NCBI RefSeq assembly: GCF_001283065.1
Contig: NZ_CDMK01000002.1
Location: forward strand, 7,888-55,956
Length of the DNA stretch: 48,069 nucleotides
Source: Helicobacter heilmannii
GTDB lineage: Bacteria > Campylobacterota > Campylobacteria > Campylobacterales > Helicobacteraceae
Reading direction: 5' to 3'
The notes beneath the pieces are model-generated. The model did not search any database. It was not told the DNA's origin and saw only the letters and a program-made list of their open reading frames with translations. Numbering within the stretch: position 1 is the first letter of the stretch; every line of letters starts with the position of its first letter. The translations under genes were made by a program, and so were the position numbers. This document shows, in pieces, positions 7,900 through 15,844 of the stretch.

Positions 7900-9603
7900 A
7901 TGCAGGCACAACGCTTTTACTTCCTTTTCTCCCTTGCAATCATTGCGATCATTGCCCTGCCTGTGGGAATCGCCAATCTCATTTTGGGCTTTATCTACCA
8001 CGACTCGCCCTGTATACAATGTTGGGCTGAGCGCCAAAGTATGGTGTATATCGCCTTGGGGGGGTTGTTTATCCTGCGCTATGGGCTTAAGCTTAAATAC
8101 TTAGGCCTACTTGTGCTTGTTGTGGCAGGCGGGCTTTACCAAAGCTTCTACCACCTAGGCAACCACGCCCTAGAAGATGTTGGGCAGGGCTTTGCTCTAA
8201 CGATCTTCGGGCTACACACACAGTTTTGGGCAGAGTTTGTTTTTTGGATGGTGCTTTTGATCTTAGGGTTGTTGCTCTTTAAGGCCCCGACCTTAGAGTC
8301 CAAAGTCCCCCGTAAACTTACCCCCTCTAATCTGTGGGCCTTTGGCGTTTTTAGCTTCTTGGTGGTCTCTAATATGGTGCAGGCGTTTATCTCCACAGGA
8401 CCCTTCCCCTACCTAGGGCATGGAGACCCGATCCGCTTTTCGTGGCATTTGGGGCAAAACATTTGGAGCACCAAGAATTGGGAACATATGGGCTTTCCTA
8501 GAAGTCTAGGCAGGCGTGTTGTAGATCAGCCCATTTTGGCTGAGAGTAGCCACAAGTTTGACAACGACTATCACAATGCCCCCCTTGAAATCCACAAGAG
8601 TCTAAGTTTAATGCAAAGCCAAGTAAGCCCCCTAAAATTAAACGCCCCCATTAGCGATTTAAACTTTTTGGCTACTAAAGAAACCCCTAAAGTCCCCAAA
8701 GAAGCTCCCAAGAGCCTCTTGCAAAACCTTGGCATGGATATTTTTGACAAGCACAGCGAAGGGTGCGCCCCAGCTCTAAAGCCCCCGCCCTATACCTTCT
8801 TGCCCGAAACCTTCGCCGGCGACAATGCCTTCTTGAAAAACACCTTTTTAATTTCCACGCAAAAAGAAGGGTTGTATGTGGTGGATCAAAAACTGCAAAA
8901 AGTCTTAGCCCACCTCGTGCTAGACAAACACTATGCGGTGACCGTGGAGCACTTTGTGGGGGCGAACATGGTTGGCAATTTGATCCGCCTGATGGGGGCG
9001 AATAAAAGCAGTGTGGATGTGATCTACAACCCCAAACACCATAACAGCTTTGCCAGCTTTTTAGAAGGGGCGCACCACTTTGATGAATTGGATAGAAACC
9101 GCCTACGCACCAGCCGTGCCTCCACTTACTATGTGTTGAGTGCAAGGAGCGATGGCACGCACACCTATATGCTGACCGTACCTAACAAACACTACAAGCA
9201 ATTGATTTTAGTGGGCATGCTTGATCAAGACTTGGGGCTAAGCTCAGAAGCGGTGGTGCGCCCGCTTAAAACCACCCCTCTTAAAAAAGGGCGCACTCTC
9301 GGGGAGTTTTACATCACGGGGCTTGCCTTCTATCAAGGGCGGCTCTTTGCCCTAAGCAAAGCCTACAACGCTTTACTCATCATTAACCCCTACGATGCCA
9401 CGATCATAGATGCCTATGGGCTGCCCCCTAGCGTGCAAAACCCCACCGCTTTAACTTTTGTGGACAACGCCTTAATCGTGAGTGGTTATGCCAACAAACA
9501 CGATATTTTTTATACCCTAGACATTTCTAACTTGTCGCTTGCCCTGCCCCCGGCTGAAAAACCCACACTCAAAGCACCCACTTTACAAACGCATGGTTGC
9601 TGA
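7900..9603 (+). CDS. dsbI: DsbI-type disulfide oxidase with periplasmic beta-propeller domain
   Basis: 567 aa inner-membrane thiol oxidase of the DsbB/DsbI family (H. pylori HP0595-like). The N-terminal ~190 residues hold about five membrane helices and the periplasmic CxxC C38-I-Q-C41 in the usual 'SPCIQCWAER' context. These reoxidise a periplasmic Dsb partner and pass electrons to quinone. The remaining ~350 residues form a soluble periplasmic region rich in short beta-repeat-like segments, matching the beta-propeller extension known for epsilonproteobacterial DsbI. The ATG has AAGGG seven bases upstream. The 3' end overlaps the convergent DUF493 gene by 35 bases. Confidence 0.92.
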   Translation: MQAQRFYFLFSLAIIAIIALPVGIANLILGFIYHDSPCIQCWAERQSMVYIALGGLFILRYGLKLKYLGLLVLVVAGGLYQSFYHLGNHALEDVGQGFALTIFGLHTQFWAEFVFWMVLLILGLLLFKAPTLESKVPRKLTPSNLWAFGVFSFLVVSNMVQAFISTGPFPYLGHGDPIRFSWHLGQNIWSTKNWEHMGFPRSLGRRVVDQPILAESSHKFDNDYHNAPLEIHKSLSLMQSQVSPLKLNAPISDLNFLATKETPKVPKEAPKSLLQNLGMDIFDKHSEGCAPALKPPPYTFLPETFAGDNAFLKNTFLISTQKEGLYVVDQKLQKVLAHLVLDKHYAVTVEHFVGANMVGNLIRLMGANKSSVDVIYNPKHHNSFASFLEGAHHFDELDRNRLRTSRASTYYVLSARSDGTHTYMLTVPNKHYKQLILVGMLDQDLGLSSEAVVRPLKTTPLKKGRTLGEFYITGLAFYQGRLFALSKAYNALLIINPYDATIIDAYGLPPSVQNPTALTFVDNALIVSGYANKHDIFYTLDISNLSLALPPAEKPTLKAPTLQTHGC

Positions 9604-9820
9604 GTTTCTCAAATAGGGCGTGTTGTTCTTGCTCGCTTGCCACAACTAAAGAGAGTTGCAAGCTCGTGTATGTACCCTGAGCACTCTTATGCTTGGGGCA
9701 GACTTGGTATTTCAAGGGAGCGAGCAGCTCGGGCAAGGTGTCTAAGAACTCTTGGGGCTTATCGGTGATGACGCAATACTCCCACAAACAGGGGTAATTG
9801 ATGGTGTTTTTATAATCCAT
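9569..9820 (-). CDS. DUF493 family protein (HP0495-like)
   Basis: 83 aa cytoplasmic protein of the DUF493 family. The family has a small ferredoxin-like alpha/beta fold and an unassigned, probably regulatory role; H. pylori HP0495 is the close counterpart. The pattern of strand-helix-strand with 'YPCLWEYCVI' near the N-terminus fits. Its start overlaps the 3' end of ybgC by 11 bases, so the pair is co-translated. Its own 3' end overlaps dsbI on the other strand. Confidence 0.88.
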   Translation of the reverse strand: MDYKNTINYPCLWEYCVITDKPQEFLDTLPELLAPLKYQVCPKHKSAQGTYTSLQLSLVVASEQEQHALFEKLSNHAFVKWVL

Positions 9821-10184
9821 GCAAAATCTCCAAAAATTCTTGGGGGATGCGACTAGGCTTTTTTGTGGCTAGATCAATGAAGGCAAGCTTAATCCGTAAG
9901 TAAAAGAGTTTTTGCTCTTGTCTAAAAATGTCTTGTTGCAAGCTTATGCCCACTCTTTTGAGCTCTAAAATTTGGGTGCTCACTTGCAAGCAATCGCCCA
10001 AGAGGGCGGGGGCGATGAACTCGGCTTGCAAATCCTTCACCACAAACCCGCCTGTGGTGTTTTGTGGAGTGCAGCCCGCTTGAAAAAACACCGCGCTTCT
10101 AGCCCGCTCGCAGAACTTCAAATAATTGGCGTGGTAGACCATCCCCGTGCTGTCCGTGTCCTCATAGTAGACCTGAATTTGCAT
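9810..10184 (-). CDS. ybgC: YbgC-type acyl-CoA/acyl-ACP thioesterase
   Basis: 124 aa hotdog-fold thioesterase, HP0496-like. The N-terminal motif Y7-E-D9-T-D11-S-T-G-M-V-Y-H18-A-N-Y carries the conserved Asp and Tyr/His of the YbgC/4-hydroxybenzoyl-CoA thioesterase family. The reaction is hydrolysis of acyl-CoA thioesters; the physiological substrate is uncertain. The frame runs upstream to 10253, but the ATG at 10184 is preceded by AGGGAG and gives the family's usual N-terminus and length. It is cotranscribed with DUF493. Confidence 0.88.
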   Translation of the reverse strand: MQIQVYYEDTDSTGMVYHANYLKFCERARSAVFFQAGCTPQNTTGGFVVKDLQAEFIAPALLGDCLQVSTQILELKRVGISLQQDIFRQEQKLFYLRIKLAFIDLATKKPSRIPQEFLEILHGL

Positions 10185-10253
10185 ACTCTCCCTTTTAAAA
10201 TCTTGAATCAAGCCATGCATTGGTAAAGCTATGGTAAACCTTAAACCTTTCAT

Positions 10254-10267
10254 GCTATCATGATAGC
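10254..10267. promoter_or_regulatory. Perfect 14-bp palindrome between ybgC and the SNF genes
   Basis: GCTATCATGATAGC is perfectly self-complementary. It lies 33 bases before the first SNF transporter ATG and 70 bases upstream of ybgC, in the divergent control region. It could bind a dimeric regulator. No known Helicobacter operator (Fur, NikR, HspR, HrcA) is recognised. Confidence 0.4.
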
Positions 10268-10299
10268 TTTTATTTTCAAAATTTGGCTAAGGAGGAAAG

Positions 10300-11631
10300 A
10301 TGGAATCTAATTTTTCCAAACTCGGCTTTATCTTAGCGGCTTTGGGCAGTTCGATCGGGCTAGGACACATTTGGCGCTTCCCTTACATGGCGGGCACAAG
10401 CGGGGGGGGCGGGTTTGTGCTCTTGTTCTTGATGCTTGCGCTCACAGTGGGGCTAACCATGCTTGTGGCAGAGATGGTGATCGGACAGAGCACCCAAACC
10501 GATGTCGCCTCAGCATTCGAGCAACTAAACCCCAAGGGCACTAAAGAGTGGAAGTATGCAGGACTCATGCTCTTTACGGGGCCGGTCATTCTGTCCTTTT
10601 ATGCGATTGTATTGGGCTGGGTGTTTTACTACCTCGTGGGCGTGAGTTTTACCTTACCTGTCGACATCAACGCCTCCAGAGAAGTACTTGCAGACTTAGA
10701 AAACTCTGTAGGTAAGCAAATCGCCGGCTTAGGCTTTACACTCGCCCTCACCGCTTGGATTGTCTCAAGGGGGGTCAAAGACGGGATTGAAAAATTAAAC
10801 TTCATCTTGATGCCCCTGCTTTTCATCATTTTCTTTGGCCTACTCATTTACGCCAGCACCCAACCCTCTTTTAAGCAAGCAGTCAATTTCATGTTTGGCG
10901 TGCGCCTTGCCGACATCAACTCCAAAGTCTTCATGAACGCCTTGGGGCAGGTGTTCTTTGCACTGAGTATTGGCATTGGCATCAACATCTCCTACGCCTC
11001 CTCCACCGACTCTAAACAAAACCTCTTGCAAAGTGCCTTTTGGGTGGTCTTGCCCGGGATTGTGATCTCTTTAGTGGCGGGTTTGATGATTTTTACTTTC
11101 GTGTTTGAATACGGGGATACCCCCACTGAGGGGGCGGGGCTTATCTTCGTGTCTTTGCCCGTGGTGTTTTATAAAATGGGCTGGATGGGCAGCGTGGTAT
11201 TCATTTTATTCTTGTGCGCTCTAGCCTTTGCAGGCATCACCTCCACGATCGCGCTACTAGAGCCTCCCGTGCAGTATTTGGTGGATCACAACTACTCCCG
11301 CTCCAAAGCGACTTGGCTCGTTACTTTAGCCATCTTTGTGGTGGGCGTGGTCCTTGTCTTTTCTTTAAATAAACTCTACAAGCCCCATTTGAGTCTCTTT
11401 AATAAAGACTTGTTTGACTTGGCGGATTTTCTCACCACTTCTGTTCTAATGCCCTTAGGCGGGTTGATGTCTGTGCTCTTTGTGGGCTGGGTCATTGGCA
11501 AGAACAAATTGCGCCAAATCACCAGCCACTTTTTGAGCGAGGGTGTTTTTGCCCTTTGGTTATTTCTCTTAAAATTCATTGCTCCCTTGGTCATTTTGAT
11601 GATTTGGGCAGTCAAAATTATACAAGGGTAG
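10300..11631 (+). CDS. Sodium-dependent neurotransmitter-type (SNF/NSS) symporter, first copy
   Basis: 443 aa inner-membrane symporter with about 11-12 hydrophobic helices, HP0497-like. The N-terminal signature GSSIGLGHIWRFPYMAG marks the Na+-binding first helix of the NSS/LeuT family, which imports amino acids or related amines with Na+. The substrate cannot be read from sequence. The ATG has a near-perfect AAGGAGG site. The stop is two bases before the second copy, so the two are co-expressed. A G8 run at 10402-10409 lies early in the gene. Confidence 0.93.
   Translation: MESNFSKLGFILAALGSSIGLGHIWRFPYMAGTSGGGGFVLLFLMLALTVGLTMLVAEMVIGQSTQTDVASAFEQLNPKGTKEWKYAGLMLFTGPVILSFYAIVLGWVFYYLVGVSFTLPVDINASREVLADLENSVGKQIAGLGFTLALTAWIVSRGVKDGIEKLNFILMPLLFIIFFGLLIYASTQPSFKQAVNFMFGVRLADINSKVFMNALGQVFFALSIGIGINISYASSTDSKQNLLQSAFWVVLPGIVISLVAGLMIFTFVFEYGDTPTEGAGLIFVSLPVVFYKMGWMGSVVFILFLCALAFAGITSTIALLEPPVQYLVDHNYSRSKATWLVTLAIFVVGVVLVFSLNKLYKPHLSLFNKDLFDLADFLTTSVLMPLGGLMSVLFVGWVIGKNKLRQITSHFLSEGVFALWLFLLKFIAPLVILMIWAVKIIQG
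10402..10409 (+). repeat. G8 homopolymer in first SNF transporter
   Basis: Eight consecutive G bases encode part of a glycine run near residue 36. Slippage would truncate the protein within the first helices. In this window it ties with 12656-12663 as the longest G run I saw. Confidence 0.7.
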
Positions 11632-11633
11632 AG

Positions 11634-12968
11634 ATGGGCTTTTCCAAACTCGGCTTTATCCTCGCCACTTTAGGCAGCTCGATCGGTTTGGGGCATATTT
11701 GGCGCTTCCCCTACATGGCGGGTGAGTGTGGTGGCGGGGCGTTTGTGCTGCTTTACTTGGGACTCACTTTAACTTTGGGCGTGGCGATGCTTTTAGCTGA
11801 CATGCTCATTGGCAACTTGGGGCGCAAGGATGTGGTGTCTTGCTACCAACACCTAAACACAAAGCATAAAAAACTTTGGGGACTTAGTGCTCTATTCTTG
11901 CTGGGCGGTCCAATCGTTTTGTCTTTTTATACTGTGGTGTTAGGCTGGGTATTATTCTACTTAGTCAAGGTGAGCTTTGCCCTACCCCAAACCCTAGAGA
12001 GCTCTAAGGCCTTGTTTGAATATTTGAGTTCTATAGACTTACTTTGGCAGATCGTGGGCTTTAGCGTGTGGTTGTGGCTCACCGTATGGATCGTTTCCAA
12101 GGGGATTAAGGAGGGGATCGAAAAGTTGAGCTTGTGGCTCATGCCACTCTTGTTTTTGGTTTTCATTGGTTTACTTTTTTATGCCATGAGCATGCCAAGT
12201 TTTTCTAAGGCGTGGCATTACATGTTTGCTTTTGACAGCTCTAAAATCACCCTTGGGGTCTTGATGGACGCTTTAGGGCAAATGTTTTTCTCGTTGAGTT
12301 TGGGTGTGGGCACCATCACCACCTACGCTGCCTTCACAAAATCCAATGAAAATCTTTTGGGCAGTTCTCTGTGGGTGGTCTTGCCCGGGATTTTCATCTC
12401 TTTGGTGGCGGGGTTGATGATTTTCACCTTTATTTTTAACTTCAACGGCGCGCCCTCTCAGGGTGTGGGGCTGGTCTTCATCTCTTTGCCCTTAGTTTTT
12501 TCCCAAATGGGCTTAGTTGGCTCTATTGTGGCGGTGTTTTTCTTTTTGGCCTTGATTTTTGCAGGCATCACCTCTACGGTGTCGCTTTTAGAGCCAGTGG
12601 TTCTGTATTTGGTGAGCCACTTCAAGTACAGCCGCACAAGGGCGTGCTCTGTAGTGGGGGGGGTTACCCACCTTTTGGGGCTATTGGTGATTTTGTCCAT
12701 GCATAAGGATTACAGTAAGGTGTTAACCTTTGGAGGTAAAAATATTTTTGGGTGGGCGGACTTTAGCACTTCAGCGGTCTTGATGCCCCTTGGAGGGTTG
12801 TTCTCTCTGCTCTTTTTGGGGTATTTCATGAACAAAAAGCGTGTGTACAAGTCAAGTAAACGCTTTTTGAGCCGTTTTGGGTTTTCATTGTGGTTTTTTG
12901 GGGTACGCTTCATCGCGCCCCTGGCTGTACTCTTGATCTTGTTCTTGCAGTTTAAGAAAAATGCGTAA
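11634..12968 (+). CDS. Sodium-dependent neurotransmitter-type (SNF/NSS) symporter, second copy
   Basis: 444 aa paralogue of the preceding gene, HP0498-like. It repeats the NSS signature GSSIGLGHIWRFPYMAG at residues about 11-27 and the shared core WVVLPGIxISLVAGLMIFTF. This indicates an old tandem duplication with later divergence. The frame is open upstream into the first copy, but the ATG at 11634 follows GGGTAGAG and aligns with the start of the first copy. The last eight bases overlap pldA. Whether the products act as two separate carriers or as a pair is unknown. Confidence 0.93.
   Translation: MGFSKLGFILATLGSSIGLGHIWRFPYMAGECGGGAFVLLYLGLTLTLGVAMLLADMLIGNLGRKDVVSCYQHLNTKHKKLWGLSALFLLGGPIVLSFYTVVLGWVLFYLVKVSFALPQTLESSKALFEYLSSIDLLWQIVGFSVWLWLTVWIVSKGIKEGIEKLSLWLMPLLFLVFIGLLFYAMSMPSFSKAWHYMFAFDSSKITLGVLMDALGQMFFSLSLGVGTITTYAAFTKSNENLLGSSLWVVLPGIFISLVAGLMIFTFIFNFNGAPSQGVGLVFISLPLVFSQMGLVGSIVAVFFFLALIFAGITSTVSLLEPVVLYLVSHFKYSRTRACSVVGGVTHLLGLLVILSMHKDYSKVLTFGGKNIFGWADFSTSAVLMPLGGLFSLLFLGYFMNKKRVYKSSKRFLSRFGFSLWFFGVRFIAPLAVLLILFLQFKKNA
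12656..12663 (+). repeat. G8 homopolymer in second SNF transporter
   Basis: Eight consecutive G bases in the later third of the second SNF gene, currently in frame. It does not correspond to the position of the G8 run in the first copy, so the two tracts arose independently. Confidence 0.7.
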
Positions 12969-14034
12969 AATTATCTTAGTCCTCGGTTTATTCACCACGC
13001 TCAAAGCCGACAACCGCCTAAGTCTCACACAGATCAAAAACAAGGGACTTTCCACCACCACCTACCAAGACTTTTATAAGCCTTGGTATTATGGTTTTAA
13101 GAACAGCTGGGAGGTCGCCCCCAGAAAGCCCAAGAAACGCAATGTTTTCGTGGATTTGGCGAAGAAGTACCTAGACATCATAGACTATCGTGGCACTTAT
13201 TTCATGCCCGCTTACTACAGCTTCACACCCATTTATCAGTGGTACCACCCCGACATCAACCGCTATCAGCCCGTGGAGTTTAAATTCCAAATCAGCTTTA
13301 AAATGCCCGTGATCCGCAACTTCCTTTACACAGGGGGGATTTTATACCTCGCTTACACCCAAACGAACTGGTTTCAAATCTATAACAACCCCCAAAGCGC
13401 GCCCATGCGCATGGTTAATTACATGCCCGAGCTCATCTATATCTATCCGCTCAAAATCCCCTTTTTCACCGAGAAACTGGGCACTTTCACGGAGTTTTGG
13501 ATCGGCTGGCAACACATTTCTAATGGCATCGGGGGCAGGCAGTGTTTCCAACCCTATCGCAATGGTAATGCCCTTGGGCCCTTTCCTGGGACACCTGTTC
13601 ACATTACAGAAGAGGATAAGCAAGTAATTATCCAGGCGGGGGGGCTTGATGGAGGGTGCCGCTCGGTGAGTGCGGGGCAGCGCCCTGTGTTTCACTTGGT
13701 GTGGCAAAAGGGCGGGCTAAAAGTCAATGTCGCCTATTGGCCCTACATCCCTTACAATCAATCCAACCCCAACCTCATAGATTATATGGGCTATGGCAAT
13801 GCTTGGATCAACTACCGCCGGGGCCGCCACCACTTTGAATTGCGTATTTACGATTTATTCACGCGCTATTGGGAGTATAAACGCTGGCATGGGGCGATCC
13901 GCTTAAGTTACACCTACCGCATCAACCCCTTCGTGGGGCTTTACATCCAATACTTCAATGGCTACGGAGACGGGCTTTATGAATACGATGTCTTCTCTAA
14001 CCGCCTAGGGATCGGCATCCGCCTCAACCCCTAG
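12961..14034 (+). CDS. pldA: Outer-membrane phospholipase A
   Basis: 357 aa outer-membrane phospholipase A1 (OMPLA), HP0499-like. It hydrolyses membrane phospholipids, releases lysophospholipids and is linked in H. pylori to acid tolerance and haemolysis. A signal peptide covers about 1-16. The catalytic motif is W183-Q-H185-I-S187-N188-G, with His185 and Ser187 matching the OMPLA dyad. An upstream block ending NPQSAPMRMVNYMPE is also typical. The C-terminus alternates aromatic and polar residues as expected for a beta-barrel. It overlaps the upstream SNF gene by 8 bases and the convergent dehydrogenase by 11. Confidence 0.95.
   Translation: MRKIILVLGLFTTLKADNRLSLTQIKNKGLSTTTYQDFYKPWYYGFKNSWEVAPRKPKKRNVFVDLAKKYLDIIDYRGTYFMPAYYSFTPIYQWYHPDINRYQPVEFKFQISFKMPVIRNFLYTGGILYLAYTQTNWFQIYNNPQSAPMRMVNYMPELIYIYPLKIPFFTEKLGTFTEFWIGWQHISNGIGGRQCFQPYRNGNALGPFPGTPVHITEEDKQVIIQAGGLDGGCRSVSAGQRPVFHLVWQKGGLKVNVAYWPYIPYNQSNPNLIDYMGYGNAWINYRRGRHHFELRIYDLFTRYWEYKRWHGAIRLSYTYRINPFVGLYIQYFNGYGDGLYEYDVFSNRLGIGIRLNP
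13638..13644 (+). repeat. G7 tract in pldA
   Basis: Seven G bases at codons about 226-228 of pldA, in frame here. H. pylori pldA is known to phase-vary through a homopolymeric tract, so this short run is a candidate slippage site. At seven bases it may be fairly stable. Confidence 0.5.
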
Positions 14035-14968
14035 TTTTTAAATAGTCCTTGACATTTTCAATCGTAAGTGCGATCAGCTGTTTGATTGTGTCTCCATAGC
14101 CCCACGCAATGTGGGGGGTGAGTAACAGCTTGTCCTGGATCGCGGGATTTAAAAAGGGGTGGCCCGCGCGCATGGGCTCTTGTTCAAGCACATCAGTGGC
14201 GTAGTAGAAGTCTTGGGTCTCAAGGGCTTTTGCCACCGCCCCTTCATCGACGATCCCTCCGCGCCCCACATTGATTAAAATAGCCTTTTCTTTTAAGAGC
14301 TTCAAGGCTTGGCTGTCTATGAGATTATGCGTTTGGGCATTTAGGGGGGCGTGTATGCTGATCACATCGCTTTGTTTGAGCAGATCCTCTAGGGGCTTTT
14401 TAGGGTAGGTGGCATCGTTGTTGCGCCCGCTGGTGGAGGTATAGCTCACCCTTGCGCCAAAGCTTGTCGCAACCTTCGCGACATTTTTACCAATGGTGCC
14501 CAGCCCCACAATCCCCCACTCTCTATTTTCTAAGGACATCAAATCCTTGTTAAAGTGGGTGAAAATCTCGCTCTTGCAATACTCCCCACTCTTGCAATAT
14601 TTGTCGTAATAGGGCATGTTGGAGAGCAGGGTCAAAGCCAAAGCGAAGGTGTGCATGGTAACGCTGTGTGTAGAGTAGCCCACGACATTTTTTACGGCAA
14701 TGCCCAGCTCCTTAGCCATCTCTAAATCGATCATGTTCATGCCCGTGGCGGTGATGCAAATGCATTTGAGTTTAGGCAACTGTCTTAAAATGTCCGCACC
14801 CATCTGCACCTTGTTTAAGATGACAATCTCCGCGTCTTTGCATCTTTCAAGCACCAAATCCTGTGGCGTGCCCGGATAAGACACCACCTCCACAAATTCG
14901 TTGAGTGCGTCCAACTTATTCTTGCGCCCTAAAGAAAGGGCTTCTAAAAAAACGGCTAGGGGTTTCAT
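14024..14968 (-). CDS. D-2-hydroxyacid dehydrogenase
   Basis: 314 aa NAD-dependent D-2-hydroxyacid dehydrogenase, HP0096-like. It interconverts 2-oxoacids and D-2-hydroxyacids; the substrate is not readable from sequence. The Rossmann motif is G155-L-G-T-I-G160, and the catalytic residues R236, E264 and H286 are all present. The ATG overlaps the stop of the solute-binding protein gene (ATGA), so it is translationally coupled to the ABC operon. That suggests action on a metabolite of the imported amino acid. The 3' end overlaps convergent pldA by 11 bases. Confidence 0.9.
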   Translation of the reverse strand: MKPLAVFLEALSLGRKNKLDALNEFVEVVSYPGTPQDLVLERCKDAEIVILNKVQMGADILRQLPKLKCICITATGMNMIDLEMAKELGIAVKNVVGYSTHSVTMHTFALALTLLSNMPYYDKYCKSGEYCKSEIFTHFNKDLMSLENREWGIVGLGTIGKNVAKVATSFGARVSYTSTSGRNNDATYPKKPLEDLLKQSDVISIHAPLNAQTHNLIDSQALKLLKEKAILINVGRGGIVDEGAVAKALETQDFYYATDVLEQEPMRAGHPFLNPAIQDKLLLTPHIAWGYGDTIKQLIALTIENVKDYLKTRG

Positions 14969-15789
14969 TGGAAAATCACCATGCTAGGGTCAATGTCGTT
15001 GCCATAAATGGGTTTTAAAGTCGCATCATAGGCTTGCTTCATGAAGCCCTCCTTTGTGAGTTTATCGATCTCATCATTCAGCCACTCTAAGAGCTCTTTA
15101 TGCCCCCTTTTGACCGCTGGGGCGATCACATCCTGGTCCCCAAGACTTGGGATACCCACCTTAAATTCGGGGTTCTTTTTCACCCACGCGAATAAAAGTG
15201 TATTGTCGTGGGCAAGAGCAGGGGCGCGGTTGTCCTTTAAAGCCAAGAAGGTTTCGGTGTTTTGGTCGTATTTAAGCAGGGAAATCTCGGGGTAGTACTT
15301 GGAGAAGTAAAAATCTGCGGTTGTGCCCTTATTTACAATCAAGGGTTTGCCTTTTAAATCCTCAATGCTCTTGATCACCCCATCCTTAGACACCACACCC
15401 AAAGCGACTTTCATATAAGGCTTGGCAAAATCCACCACTTCAGCCCGCTCTTTAGTCTTGGTGAAGTTTGCCATGATCACATCCACTTTATTCGCCTTTA
15501 AAAACTCCACCCTTGCAGCCGCCTCCACAGGGATAAATTGGATTTTCTTAGAATCGCCCAGTAAATCCTTAGCCATGCGCCTTGCGATATACACATCAAA
15601 GCCTTGAAACTGCCCCTTGGCATCCATATACCCAAAGGGGGGTTTGTCGCTAAACACCCCAACTCTTAGCACCCCCCGCTCTTTAATGCTCGCCAAACTG
15701 CCCTCATCGGCTTTTGCCTTATGGTTAGAGCACCCCGCAAAGCCCAAGATCGCCACAAAAACAAGGCTAACAATCTTCAACAAGCGCAC
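14965..15789 (-). CDS. Amino-acid ABC transporter solute-binding lipoprotein (CjaA-like, probably cysteine)
   Basis: 274 aa periplasmic solute-binding protein of the family 3 type. The N-terminus is a lipoprotein signal with a lipobox-like F-A-G-C20. The motif GVFSDKPPFGYMD and the run PYMKVALGVVSK closely resemble Campylobacter CjaA, a cysteine-binding protein. Cysteine or cystine is therefore the best guess, with glutamine-type binding (HP1172) as the alternative. The frame opens at an upstream ATG (15840), but GTG at 15789 has AAGGAG at proper spacing and gives a proper lipoprotein signal. It sits between the ATPase gene and the coupled dehydrogenase. Confidence 0.88.
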   Translation of the reverse strand: MRLLKIVSLVFVAILGFAGCSNHKAKADEGSLASIKERGVLRVGVFSDKPPFGYMDAKGQFQGFDVYIARRMAKDLLGDSKKIQFIPVEAAARVEFLKANKVDVIMANFTKTKERAEVVDFAKPYMKVALGVVSKDGVIKSIEDLKGKPLIVNKGTTADFYFSKYYPEISLLKYDQNTETFLALKDNRAPALAHDNTLLFAWVKKNPEFKVGIPSLGDQDVIAPAVKRGHKELLEWLNDEIDKLTKEGFMKQAYDATLKPIYGNDIDPSMVIFQ

Positions 15790-15844
15790 AACTTCTCCTT
15801 GAAATAAAGTCCCTCTAAAAAGCCCATAGCATAGCACCAAAAAA

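Noticed and set aside
8687-9145. 152-codon minus-strand frame inside dsbI
   Set aside because: Cys/Arg-rich, no family resemblance and no ribosome site; it mirrors the propeller-coding strand of dsbI.
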